Source of the DNA: Cyclobacteriaceae bacterium
GTDB lineage: Bacteria > Bacteroidota > Bacteroidia > Cytophagales > Cyclobacteriaceae
Length of the DNA stretch: 64,000 nt
Direction of reading: 5' to 3'
Assembly (NCBI GenBank): GCA_019694875.1
Contig: JAIBBC010000002.1
Coordinates: 992,001 to 1,056,000, forward strand
Within the stretch, counting starts at the first letter, position 1. Every line of letters begins with the position of its first letter. The translations under genes and the position numbers were made by a program. The notes under the pieces were generated by a model, which saw only the letters and a list, made by a program, of their open reading frames with translations, did no database searches and was not told the origin of the DNA. Positions 19,588-27,172 of this stretch are shown one piece after another.

Positions 19588-20636
19588 AGTTTCTTCAGCG
19601 CTTTCACCAGTCGCTGATTTTCTTCGGGTGTTCCAACGGTAATCCGCAGACATCCATAACACAACGTGACCTTTGAACGGTCGCGCACAATAATTCCTTT
19701 TTCCATTAAATACTGATGTGTGAGAAACGCATCGCTCATGCGCACCAGTAGAAAGTTCGCGTCCGACGGATAAACAGCCTCCACGGCAGGAAGTTTTACG
19801 AGGGCCTTCGCCAGCTTCTTGCGTTCCTTCACAATCTCTTTCACAGACGACTCCATGAACATCGTGCTTTCCAGTGCGTCAAGAACAAGTTCCTGTGTGC
19901 GGGTATTCACATTGTACGGATACTTGATCTTGTTGAGCAAGGCGATAATTTCTTCGGAAGCGAAACACATCCCGAGCCGGAGGCCGGCAAGTCCCCATGC
20001 CTTGGAGAAGGTTTGCAATACAACCAGGTTAGGGTACTTGGCGAGTTCGTGGACAAAGCTCTTGCTCTTCGCGAAGTCGAGATACGCTTCGTCAATCACC
20101 ACGAGGCCGTAAAAGCGTTTCAGAATTTCAACGATCTTATCGCGACTCAATAAATTCCCGGTAGGGTTATTCGGACTGCACAAGAAAAGAATCTTCGTTG
20201 TTGCATCGAACGTGTTCGGAAAAGTCTCGAGATCGAGATCAAATTCAGGTGTAAGCAATGCTTGCTGAACTTTAACTGCATTTACTTCTGCGCATACAGC
20301 GTACATTCCATACGTTGGTTCCGTAACAAGAATAGAATCCTGATTCGGTTCGCAAAACGCGCGGATTAATAAGTCAATCGCTTCATCGCTTCCATTGCCA
20401 AGAAATATCTGGCCCGAGCGCACATCTTTCAGTTCGGCAATTTTGTCTTTCAATCTGCGCTGCTGCGGATCGGGATAACGATTGTATGGAGAAGGATAGG
20501 GGTTCTCGTTCGCATCGAGGTAAATTTCAGCTTCACCTTTAAACTCATCCCGGGCCGATGAATACGGTTTCATATTCAGGATGTTTTTCCTCACCAGCGT
20601 GCTGATATCAATAAAAGATTTCGAACGTTTTGCCAT
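19584..20636 (-). CDS. hisC: Histidinol-phosphate aminotransferase
   Basis: 350 residues, fold-type I PLP enzyme. K212 in [14 protein letters not shown] is the Schiff-base lysine; CSPNNPTGN and VIDEAYLDF hold the cofactor-binding Asn and Asp; [10 protein letters not shown] near the end is the substrate Arg motif. It converts imidazole acetol phosphate to histidinol phosphate. Gap to hisD is 18 bp. Confidence 0.97.
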   Translation of the reverse strand: MAKRSKSFIDISTLVRKNILNMKPYSSARDEFKGEAEIYLDANENPYPSPYNRYPDPQQRRLKDKIAELKDVRSGQIFLGNGSDEAIDLLIRAFCEPNQDSILVTEPTYGMYAVCAEVNAVKVQQALLTPEFDLDLETFPNTFDATTKILFLCSPNNPTGNLLSRDKIVEILKRFYGLVVIDEAYLDFAKSKSFVHELAKYPNLVVLQTFSKAWGLAGLRLGMCFASEEIIALLNKIKYPYNVNTRTQELVLDALESTMFMESSVKEIVKERKKLAKALVKLPAVEAVYPSDANFLLVRMSDAFLTHQYLMEKGIIVRDRSKVTLCYGCLRITVGTPEENQRLVKALKKL

Positions 20637-20654
20637 GACGCAATAATTCCAGGG

Positions 20655-21938
20655 TTAGTTTAGGGTTGCCAGACGGACGGTGACTGCCTGCTTATGACCT
20701 GTAAGTTGTTCTGCCTCAGCCATTTTCTCAACCACAGGTCCTAACAATTTCAGTCCGTTTTCCGTAAGCTTCTGAAACGTAATATACCGGATAAAACTTT
20801 CCAGTGAAACGCCACCGGATGCTTTCGCGTACCCGTTGGTGGGAAGTGTGTGATTGGTTCCTGACGCGTAATCGCCTACGGCCTCGGGTGAATAATTTCC
20901 GATAAAAACCGAACCTGCATTTACGATCTTGTCGCTTAACCCATCGGCATCCTGCGTGTTGATGATCAGGTGCTCCGGAGCATATTCGTTAATGAAATCA
21001 ACGGCTGTTTCGACCGAACTCATACAAATGATCTTGCTGTTTTGCAATGCCTTCTCTGCAATGCTTTTCCGCGGCAAGTTGGTGAGCTGTTTATCAATTT
21101 CGGTTGTGATGGCTGAGATGATCTGTTCGTTGTTCACCACCAGCATCACCTGACTGTCTTCACCATGCTCCGCTTGTGAGAGCAAGTCGGCTGCTACAAA
21201 CGCAGGGTTTGCTGTTTCATCCGCCCAAACTAATACTTCCGACGGGCCTGCGGGCATGTCGATTGCAATGCCCTGTTGATTCACCAGTTGTTTTGCTTTT
21301 GTTACGTACTGGTTACCCGGACCAAAAATCTTGAAGACTTTTGGAATGCTTTCCGTTCCGTATGCCATGGCAGCTATCGCCTGCGCTCCGCCCACTTTGA
21401 AAATCTTTGTAATCCCGGTCAGTTGTGCTGCATACAGAATCGCGGAATTGACCTTTCCGTCAGCATCGGGTGGTGTGCATAAAACAACTTCCTTGCATCC
21501 CGCCAGCCTGGACGGAACACCCAACATCAGAACCGTCGAGAATAATGGTGCTGATCCACCCGGTATGTAGACACCAACCCTTTGAATCGGAACCGCTTTT
21601 CTCCAGCACTTCACGCCCGGCATCGTTTCAACCGGGAGTGGTGTTTGTCGCTGAGCTTCATGAAATTTTCCGATGTTATTCGCTGCCGCTGCAATAGCAT
21701 CCTTTAAATCTTGCGGTACTGTATCGACTGCTTCTCGTATTTCCTTTTCAGAAACCTGAAGTTGCTTTACTTCAGCACGATCGAGTTGTTTGGTTAGCTC
21801 ACGCAAGGCATCATCGCCTGAACGTTGAACACGCGCTAAAATATTTTTCACTGAGTTTTCGAGAAACTCAAGTTCGACTTGCGGGCGGGCACATAGTTCG
21901 GGCCACGTTTTTGCCGAAGGATTAATGAACTGTTGCAT
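20655..21938 (-). CDS. hisD: Histidinol dehydrogenase
   Basis: 427 residues. Typical features: PGGSAPLFSTVLM, KVGGAQAIAAMAYGTESIPKV, AGPSEVLVWAD, LLSQAEHGEDSQ with zinc-binding Gln/His, and the NHTLPT site near the C-terminus. It is a zinc- and NAD-dependent enzyme that oxidises histidinol to histidine in two steps. Only 1 bp separates it from the hisG stop. Confidence 0.98.
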   Translation of the reverse strand: MQQFINPSAKTWPELCARPQVELEFLENSVKNILARVQRSGDDALRELTKQLDRAEVKQLQVSEKEIREAVDTVPQDLKDAIAAAANNIGKFHEAQRQTPLPVETMPGVKCWRKAVPIQRVGVYIPGGSAPLFSTVLMLGVPSRLAGCKEVVLCTPPDADGKVNSAILYAAQLTGITKIFKVGGAQAIAAMAYGTESIPKVFKIFGPGNQYVTKAKQLVNQQGIAIDMPAGPSEVLVWADETANPAFVAADLLSQAEHGEDSQVMLVVNNEQIISAITTEIDKQLTNLPRKSIAEKALQNSKIICMSSVETAVDFINEYAPEHLIINTQDADGLSDKIVNAGSVFIGNYSPEAVGDYASGTNHTLPTNGYAKASGGVSLESFIRYITFQKLTENGLKLLGPVVEKMAEAEQLTGHKQAVTVRLATLN

Positions 21939-21939
21939 G

Positions 21940-22800
21940 CTATAGAATCATTTTTTCAATTGGAATAACGAGAATGCCTTGTGCGCCAAACGACTTCAAC
22001 TGATCGATCTTTTCCCAAAAATCGTTTTCGTCTACCACAGAATGCAGCGAACTCCAGCCTGGTTTGCCTAGCGGGATAATGGTCGGACTCTTCATACCCG
22101 GAATGATGCTGGTGATTTTTTCGATGGCTTCATTCGGGCAATTCATCAAAATGTATTTGTTGTTCTTCGCTTTCTGCACGGCTTCGATTCTGAACAGCAG
22201 TTTATCAAGGATTTGTTGCTTGGCGGCTTCAAGGTTCGCACTGCCAATGATCACCGCCTCCGAGTTCATTACCACCTCAACTTCTTTCAGCCCGTTACTT
22301 AACAAGGTGCTGCCGGTACTCACAACATCGCAGATCGCGTCTGCAAGCCCGATGCCGGGAGCAATTTCAACCGAGCCACTGATCTCGTGTAATCCCGCAG
22401 TCAGGTTGTTCTTTTTCAGGAATGCCGTTACAATGTTTGGGTAGGAGGTGGCGATGTTTTTTCCGTTGAACCAGGAAAGTCCGGTATAGGTTTCTGAACG
22501 GGGTATGGCCATGGATAAGCGGCAGCGTGCGAAGTCGAGACGTTTAACAATCGTATTCTGCTTTTGTTTTTCGGTGAACACGTTTTCGCCCACAATGCCA
22601 ATGTCGGCTACCTTATCTTCCACGTATTGGGGAATGTCGTCATCGCGCAGAAAGAGAATCTCGACCGGAAAATTCCGGGCCTGTGTTTTGAGTTGGTCTT
22701 TGCCATTGCTGAAGAGAAGGCCGCTTTCCTGGAGTAAACTCAGCGAGCCTTCCTGCAGGCGTCCGCTTTTCTGAATGGCAATTCGAAGGAGTGTATTCAT
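21940..22800 (-). CDS. hisG: ATP phosphoribosyltransferase, long form
   Basis: 286 residues, the long type with a C-terminal regulatory (PII-like) domain after ~residue 210, which in this family binds histidine for feedback inhibition. The catalytic part shows RIAIQKSGRL at the start, a PRSETYTG region, and GSVEIAPGIGLADAICDVVSTGSTL, the PRPP-binding site. First enzyme of the pathway and first structural gene of the operon. It sits 20 bp behind a strong terminator hairpin, so its expression is set by attenuation. Confidence 0.97.
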   Translation of the reverse strand: MNTLLRIAIQKSGRLQEGSLSLLQESGLLFSNGKDQLKTQARNFPVEILFLRDDDIPQYVEDKVADIGIVGENVFTEKQKQNTIVKRLDFARCRLSMAIPRSETYTGLSWFNGKNIATSYPNIVTAFLKKNNLTAGLHEISGSVEIAPGIGLADAICDVVSTGSTLLSNGLKEVEVVMNSEAVIIGSANLEAAKQQILDKLLFRIEAVQKAKNNKYILMNCPNEAIEKITSIIPGMKSPTIIPLGKPGWSSLHSVVDENDFWEKIDQLKSFGAQGILVIPIEKMIL

Positions 22801-22820
22801 ATGTGTTTGTGAATCGTGAT

Positions 22821-22858
22821 AAAAACAAAAAAGGCCTGCCGGATCGCGGCAAGCCTTT
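22821..22858 (-). terminator. his attenuator terminator
   Basis: On the minus strand AAAGGCTTGCCG (22858-22847) pairs with CGGCAGGCCTTT (22841-22830) around a 5-nt loop. The stem has one G-U pair that would be a C-A mismatch on the other strand, so the hairpin is directional. It is followed by TTTTTTGTTTTT. It lies between the His-rich leader ORF and hisG. Confidence 0.9.
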
Positions 22859-22879
22859 CTTCAAAGTCTTATGGTTTAG

Positions 22880-22954
22880 TTAAAACATAAACCTGCCACG
22901 CATCGTGTGAAGTACATGATGGTGGTGCAGATGAATGTTTGTTGTTGTTCTCAT
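22880..22954 (-). CDS. hisL: Histidine-rich his operon leader peptide
   Basis: A 24-codon ORF, ATG at 22954 to TAA at 22880. It begins MRTTTNI and then has six His codons within nine positions (HLHHHHVLH), ending RGRFMF. It stops 22 nt before the attenuator stem. This is the classic layout for ribosome-mediated attenuation: stalling at His codons when charged tRNA-His is scarce would favour an antiterminator and transcription into hisG. The leader is too short for normal gene callers. The antiterminator pairing was not worked out in detail. Confidence 0.88.
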   Translation of the reverse strand: MRTTTNIHLHHHHVLHTMRGRFMF

Positions 22955-23016
22955 TTGATGGCTCAAAGAAAAGCAACAATTTTAATTTAACAAAACTGTT
23001 TCGGGGTAAACCTTGT

Positions 23017-23024
23017 TAATTTTG
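23017..23024 (+). promoter_or_regulatory. Possible -7 promoter element for the TPR lipoprotein
   Basis: TAATTTTG fits the Bacteroidota -7 element TAnnTTTG and lies 21 bp before the ATG at 23046. No good -33 TTG is seen at the usual distance, so support is modest. Confidence 0.35.
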
Positions 23025-23045
23025 CAGCCTAACGACTGTTTTATC

Positions 23046-24065
23046 ATGATTTCTCGATGGATGCTGGTTGTAGTGTGTTTCGCGATAGCCGGCTGCGACA
23101 GTGCAGACACGAAGAAACACCGGTTCCTGTTAAAGGGAAATGCCGAGCTGGCCGACCGGCACGAGGATGCTGCCATCCGGTATTTTAATGAGGCACTGAA
23201 AATAGATTCGTGCTTCGCTGATGCCCATAACAACCTGGGAACGCTGTACTTCCGTCAGAAAGACTACGGCCAAGCCATTCAATATTATAGTCAGGCAATC
23301 GGGTGCGATCCGGGCTTTGTGCCCGCATATTTTAATCGGGCTAACACATTCTATGAGCTGAAAGACGGAAAGTCCGCCTTAGCGGATATTGAAAATGTTC
23401 TAAGATCAAAACCGGATACTGTACCGGGTATATTTCTGAAGGGGCTGATTTACACACAGTTAAAACAATTTTCAGAGGCAGAAACGGCTTTCAGAAAGAT
23501 ATTGGCCATTGACTCGGCTAACACGGAAGCAATCACGAATCTTGGTACGGTGCTCTATTATAAAGGAGATTATCGTGCAGCACGTGGCGTGCTAAGCAAG
23601 GCTGTCTCTCACAAAGCCAATGAAGCGGATGCATTAAATACGCTTTCCCAGGTGGCTTTGGCTGAAAACGATTTCGCGGCAGCACTCAGCCTGGTCGACA
23701 AAGCTATCGCATTGAATGGTACTAACGCGTTTTATAAGAATAACAAAGGCTATATTTTGTTAAGGATGAATTCGCCCGACAAGGCATTGCCCTATATTGA
23801 TGAAAGTATTGTGCTTGATCCGTACAACAGTTACGCATACCGGAACAAGGGCTTGTACTATTTGCAACGCAACGATGCGGTCAATGCCATTAAGATGCTC
23901 ACGCGTGCCGTTGAGCTAGATACATACACGGAGCAGGTGCACTTTTATTTAATGGAAGCATACGTACTGGATAAAAACATGGAACAATCTTGTGCTGAAC
24001 TGCAAATTGCCAAAGCGCATGACGAACCTGCAACCACACTTGTCATTCCCAACTGTCGGCCATGA
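23046..24065 (+). CDS. TPR-repeat lipoprotein
   Basis: 339 residues from the ATG at 23046; the lipoprotein signal ends FAIAGC. At least seven tetratricopeptide repeats follow, for example DAHNNLGTLYFRQKDYGQAIQYYSQAI, seen here as helix pairs with the W/L-G-Y-A-F-A-P spacing across residues ~30-320. It is anchored to a membrane facing the periplasm and probably serves as a protein-protein scaffold. It overlaps the Nudix gene by 4 bp (ATGA), so the two are co-translated, but no shared role is obvious. Divergent from the his operon. Confidence 0.85.
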   Translation: MISRWMLVVVCFAIAGCDSADTKKHRFLLKGNAELADRHEDAAIRYFNEALKIDSCFADAHNNLGTLYFRQKDYGQAIQYYSQAIGCDPGFVPAYFNRANTFYELKDGKSALADIENVLRSKPDTVPGIFLKGLIYTQLKQFSEAETAFRKILAIDSANTEAITNLGTVLYYKGDYRAARGVLSKAVSHKANEADALNTLSQVALAENDFAAALSLVDKAIALNGTNAFYKNNKGYILLRMNSPDKALPYIDESIVLDPYNSYAYRNKGLYYLQRNDAVNAIKMLTRAVELDTYTEQVHFYLMEAYVLDKNMEQSCAELQIAKAHDEPATTLVIPNCRP

Positions 24066-24718
24066 AGTTTGATGAGCTGATACACGAACTTGATAAACGG
24101 TTAAAAGATCCGTTACCGGCTGGCAAGGCTCACGAACTGCTTCGTGCGCGGCCGGTGAGCGGGCAGTTTCCGGATTTTGGTCATAAACTTCCGCCCCGGC
24201 CAGGAAGCGTGTTGATACTGTTGTTTGAAGAAGATGGTGTAATCAAATTGCCATTAACAAAGCGAGCGACTTACAAAGGAGCGCACAGTGCGCAGATCAG
24301 CTTCCCGGGTGGAAAGGCAGAGACAGGGGAGACCGCAGTTGAGGTTGCCCTGCGTGAAGCCGAAGAAGAGATTGGTGTTCACCGCAGCGAAGTGAAAGTG
24401 ATTGGTCAACTCAGTGAATTTCATGTGATCCCCAGCAACTTTATGGTTACGCCCGTGGTAGGTATACTGGATTACGTTCCGGTTTTCAAGCCCGACCCGC
24501 GCGAGGTGGAAAAAATCATTTACGCTGAAGTCACCGATATCATTCGCGATGATGCCGTGTACGAAGAAGAAATTCTGGCTGCAGGATTATACCCGATGAT
24601 TGCCCCGCATTTTTTGATTGAACATGAGATTGTCTGGGGCGCTACCGCGATGATGCTGAACGAGTTCAGAGAGGTGGTGCGGGGGATTTTAGGAAACAAC
24701 GCGTCACTTCGGGGGTAA
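24062..24718 (+). CDS. Nudix hydrolase of the CoA-pyrophosphatase (NudL) type
   Basis: 218 residues. The Nudix box is complete: GGKAETGETAVEVALREAEEEIG around residues 82-105, with the metal-binding REAEEE. The preceding LPLTKRATYKGAHSAQISFPGG is the extra motif of the CoA-pyrophosphatase group, which splits CoA into phosphopantetheine and 3',5'-ADP. The last residues (NASLRG and stop) are encoded by the first bases of the palindromic repeat array, so the native C-terminus may have been altered by a repeat insertion. Confidence 0.88.
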   Translation: MKFDELIHELDKRLKDPLPAGKAHELLRARPVSGQFPDFGHKLPPRPGSVLILLFEEDGVIKLPLTKRATYKGAHSAQISFPGGKAETGETAVEVALREAEEEIGVHRSEVKVIGQLSEFHVIPSNFMVTPVVGILDYVPVFKPDPREVEKIIYAEVTDIIRDDAVYEEEILAAGLYPMIAPHFLIEHEIVWGATAMMLNEFREVVRGILGNNASLRG

Positions 24719-24840
24719 AAAGCGTTCGGCATGTAGCTTGGTCATCTGCGAGAAGTCTCTGTGTTCGTTAACGTTATCGATCAAGATTTCTCGCGGAACG
24801 CGTGTACCTTTTCGTTCAGCTTTGTCCGCTCGAAATGACG
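24702..24840. repeat. Palindromic repeat unit A1
   Basis: A 139-bp unit. Outer inverted ends CGTCACTTCG and CGCTCGAAATGACG; inner inverted arms CTGCGAGAAGTC and GATTTCTCGCGG; palindromic centre around GTTAAC (24767-24772), close to the exact midpoint. It overlaps the 3' end of the Nudix gene. Confidence 0.92.
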
Positions 24841-24845
24841 GGCTG

Positions 24846-24983
24846 CGTCACTTCGAGCGTAAAAAGTGTTCAGCATGGTAACTTGGCCACCTGCGAGAAG
24901 TCTCGGGGTACGTTAACGTTATCTATTAAGATTTCTCGCGGAACGTGATCACCTTTTGTTCAGCTTTACCCGCTCGAAATGGC
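24846..24983. repeat. Palindromic repeat unit A2
   Basis: Same design as A1, separated from it by 5 bp. Includes CGTCACTTCGAGCG at the left, CTGCGAGAAGTC and GATTTCTCGCGG inside, GTTAAC at the centre, and CGCTCGAAATGGC at the right. Confidence 0.92.
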
Positions 24984-24986
24984 CCG

Positions 24987-25126
24987 CGTCACTTCGAGCG
25001 TAAAAAGTGTTCAGCATGGTAACTTGGCCACCTGCGAGAAGTCTCGGGGTACGTTAACGTTATCTGTCAAGATTTCTCGCGGAAAGCGTGCACCTTTTCG
25101 TTCGACTTTGCTCGCTCGAAATGAAG
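24987..25126. repeat. Palindromic repeat unit A3
   Basis: Third full unit in the same orientation, almost identical to A2 in its left half; the right end is slightly degraded (CGCTCGAAATGAAG). Confidence 0.9.
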
Positions 25127-25130
25127 TCTA

Positions 25131-25683
25131 CGTCACCTCAAGCGTAAGAGTTTTCAGCATGTATTCTAACGATCTGCGAGGTTCTGATCTAAGACTAGTA
25201 AAGAACTGTCACCAGTTTTTGACGTCCTCAAATAGATCGTCCCAATCGGGATTAAGCGTTCTTATCAGTCTGACTTTCTTGAATCTGGAGTACTTTTTTA
25301 TCTGCTTTTCGCGGTCTATGGCTTCTTCGATAGAGTAAAACGATTCGAAATACACCAGTTTATAGATGTTGTACCGGGCGCTGAAACTTCGAGGATAAAC
25401 CTTTTCACGATGTTCAACGATTCGTGCGTACAAGTCTGATGTTACTCCTGTATAGAAAACTGTATGGTTTTTATTGACGATAATATAAACACATCCACCA
25501 TGAACCATAGCTTGAAAATACGATTCATGGATATGCGGATTTTATTTTAATCGATCAAAATTTTAGAGAAATAGTATTAATGTTATTAAATGTTAATATC
25601 AATAAACTAACGTAGTTTCTTGACTGAGATTTCTCGCGGAACGCGAGCACCTTTTCGTTCAGCTTTACCCGCTCGAAATGACG
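25131..25683. mobile_element. Candidate GIY-YIG element: repeat unit split by a nuclease gene
   Basis: The left half of a repeat unit (25131-25180, up to CTGCGAG) and the right half of a unit (about 25626-25683, from GATTTCTCGCGG to CGCTCGAAATGACG) flank ~440 bp that hold one GIY-YIG gene and an AT-rich stretch. The short centre of a normal unit is missing exactly there. This looks like either an insertion into a unit or a longer parent element of which the 139-bp units are internally deleted copies. Mobility is inferred, not shown. Confidence 0.55.
25209..25508 (-). CDS. Small GIY-YIG nuclease-domain protein
   Basis: 99 residues, a stand-alone GIY-YIG domain of the UPF0213/UvrC-N type. VYIIVNK stands for the GIY strand and FYTGVTSDLYARIVEHR for the YIG strand with the catalytic Arg and His region; EEAIDREKQIKKYSR gives the conserved lysine-rich helix. 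Such domains cut DNA in repair, restriction and homing enzymes, but many small Bacteroidota members have no known role. It lies between two half repeats, which suggests it belongs to the repeat element. The ~110 bp upstream (25509-25620) are AT-rich and may hold its promoter. Confidence 0.85.
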   Translation of the reverse strand: MVHGGCVYIIVNKNHTVFYTGVTSDLYARIVEHREKVYPRSFSARYNIYKLVYFESFYSIEEAIDREKQIKKYSRFKKVRLIRTLNPDWDDLFEDVKNW

Positions 25684-25688
25684 GCCCG

Positions 25689-25828
25689 CGTCACTTCGAG
25701 CGTAAAAAGTGTTCAGCATGGTAACTTGGCCATCTGCGAGAAGTCTCGGGGTACGTTAACGTTATCTGTCAAGATTTCTCGCGGAAAGCGTGCACCTTTT
25801 CGTTCAACTTTGTCCGCTCGAAATGACG
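25689..25828. repeat. Palindromic repeat unit A5
   Basis: Full 140-bp unit following the GIY-YIG element by 5 bp; nearly identical to A3 in sequence and orientation, from CGTCACTTCGAGCG to CGCTCGAAATGACG. Confidence 0.92.
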
Positions 25829-25833
25829 GCCTG

Positions 25834-25843
25834 CGTCACTTCG
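25834..25843. repeat. Repeat stub A6 at the end of the array
   Basis: Only the first ten bases of a further unit (CGTCACTTCG). On the minus strand its TGA is the stop codon of the neighbouring thioredoxin-like gene. Confidence 0.7.
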
Positions 25844-27038
25844 GCGACAAAACCAACATATTAATTTCACGTTCTTCTTTTACAAGCTCAAAGCCTGCCT
25901 TGCGGAACACTTCCACCATATCACCTTTTTTCTCAGGCTGCCATTCAAGCTGAATGTTGTAACGGCCCGATGTATTAGTTTCATCAATCACGGGCATATT
26001 AAAAATTCCAAAGCTCTCGAAATATTCAGCCAGCGCTGAAATTTTTATACCGGTTCCATTAATATGGTTGCCGCTTGCGCCATAATATTCGTTCTGCTCG
26101 GCAGACGGTTCAAAAGTCATCGGGCTCGCATTGCGCTTTACCACCATCACGGGCGCCTTACGTTTCTCCCAATGCGCTTTAATGTCGAAGTGTTTTGGAA
26201 GCTGCTGTTGCATGTAAGCATAGATATCATCGCCAGCCTTCGGAACGATCACATCAAGGCAATACCGGTTCTTAATATCGCTGTATTCGATAGTTTTCGG
26301 ATCAAGCTCGATAACCGTGCGAAAGTATGAAACGTGGTATGCCATTCGATACAGTCCATCGATTGTAAAGTTTATCATGCTCAGTCTGCGCTTTGTGAAA
26401 TTATCCTGACCAACTTTCGACATGGAGCCAACGCCCTGAACACCTGCCTGCAAATTGAACGATTCGCGTGTGCCGGCCGAAGCGTTAAAATATTCTTCCA
26501 GATTAAAATCCAGCCGGTCCTTTTTCAGCGGAAGCGAAAGCTCGTGCCCGGCAATCAATTCGCGGATTACGTCTTCCGTAACGTTGTCGCTGTTTGTTAT
26601 TGCTTTGATAACTCCTGATTTGTCAATCAGCACAACGTGTGGAATAGTGCGATAATCAAAATAGGCGCGCAATGCAGAAGCAGTATCAACTGCCAGCATA
26701 AAACCCACCGGCCGGTTGCGAACAAAACTCTGGATACGCTTTACCTTTTCATGCGTTACGCCAATGATCTGCAATTGATCGCCATATTTTTTTTGAAACC
26801 CTTCGTATTTCGGCATCGAGGCGATGCAGGGGCCACACCAGGTAGCCCAGAAGTCAAAGATAATGGCTTTCTGATCAAAGCTCTGAGTATTCAACGTCTT
26901 AACCACGTTGGTCGGTGAGGCTGGTACAATGCAGTTGGGTAGCGCAATGGTTGGCAGTTTGTCGCCGACGGTGAGCGTCTGACCATTGGATGTTATCCAA
27001 ACTGCTGTGCTTACGAGTAATGCAAAAAGTGTTTTCAT
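25836..27038 (-). CDS. TlpA-like thioredoxin fused to a DUF3738 domain
   Basis: 400 residues with a signal peptide (1-19, ends TSNGQ). Residues ~20-165 are a periplasmic thioredoxin of the TlpA/ResA type with C68 and C71 in FWATWCGPC and the cis-proline strand near IPHVVLID. Residues ~190-400 resemble DUF3738 (Leu/Phe-rich start, KRKAPVMVV, GTGIKISALAEYFESFG, VIDETNTSGRYNIQLEW, and a final strand pair), a domain often attached to redox or sensor proteins. It probably reduces disulfides in the periplasm; the partner is unknown. The stop codon is supplied by the repeat array. Confidence 0.85.
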   Translation of the reverse strand: MKTLFALLVSTAVWITSNGQTLTVGDKLPTIALPNCIVPASPTNVVKTLNTQSFDQKAIIFDFWATWCGPCIASMPKYEGFQKKYGDQLQIIGVTHEKVKRIQSFVRNRPVGFMLAVDTASALRAYFDYRTIPHVVLIDKSGVIKAITNSDNVTEDVIRELIAGHELSLPLKKDRLDFNLEEYFNASAGTRESFNLQAGVQGVGSMSKVGQDNFTKRRLSMINFTIDGLYRMAYHVSYFRTVIELDPKTIEYSDIKNRYCLDVIVPKAGDDIYAYMQQQLPKHFDIKAHWEKRKAPVMVVKRNASPMTFEPSAEQNEYYGASGNHINGTGIKISALAEYFESFGIFNMPVIDETNTSGRYNIQLEWQPEKKGDMVEVFRKAGFELVKEEREINMLVLSPK

Positions 27039-27149
27039 AGTTGTGAATTTTTATGCAACCTCACCAAAACAACCGCCACAGCATGTTAATGGCCGGATTA
27101 ATCTATGTTAAAGTTCCTTAACGGCTGCCCGGGCGCAGGTGGCGGCTGT

Positions 27150-27157
27150 TATCTTTA
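27150..27157 (+). promoter_or_regulatory. Possible -7 element for the sensor kinase operon
   Basis: TATCTTTA, seven of eight matches to TAnnTTTG, 15 bp before the kinase start. No clear -33 element was found. Confidence 0.3.
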
Positions 27158-27172
27158 CGTAATCACACAGAG

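Noticed and set aside
22955-23045. Promoter of the his operon on the minus strand
   Set aside because: Only CAGTTTTG was seen, which lacks the TA of the -7 element and a -33 partner, so no promoter is claimed.
24979-25338. Open frames of 91-119 codons read from the repeat units
   Set aside because: They are translations of palindromic repeats, recur in each copy, and show no protein family.
24702-25843. CRISPR array
   Set aside because: Units are ~139 bp with 4-5 bp spacers of near-constant sequence, unlike CRISPR repeat-spacer structure; no cas genes nearby.
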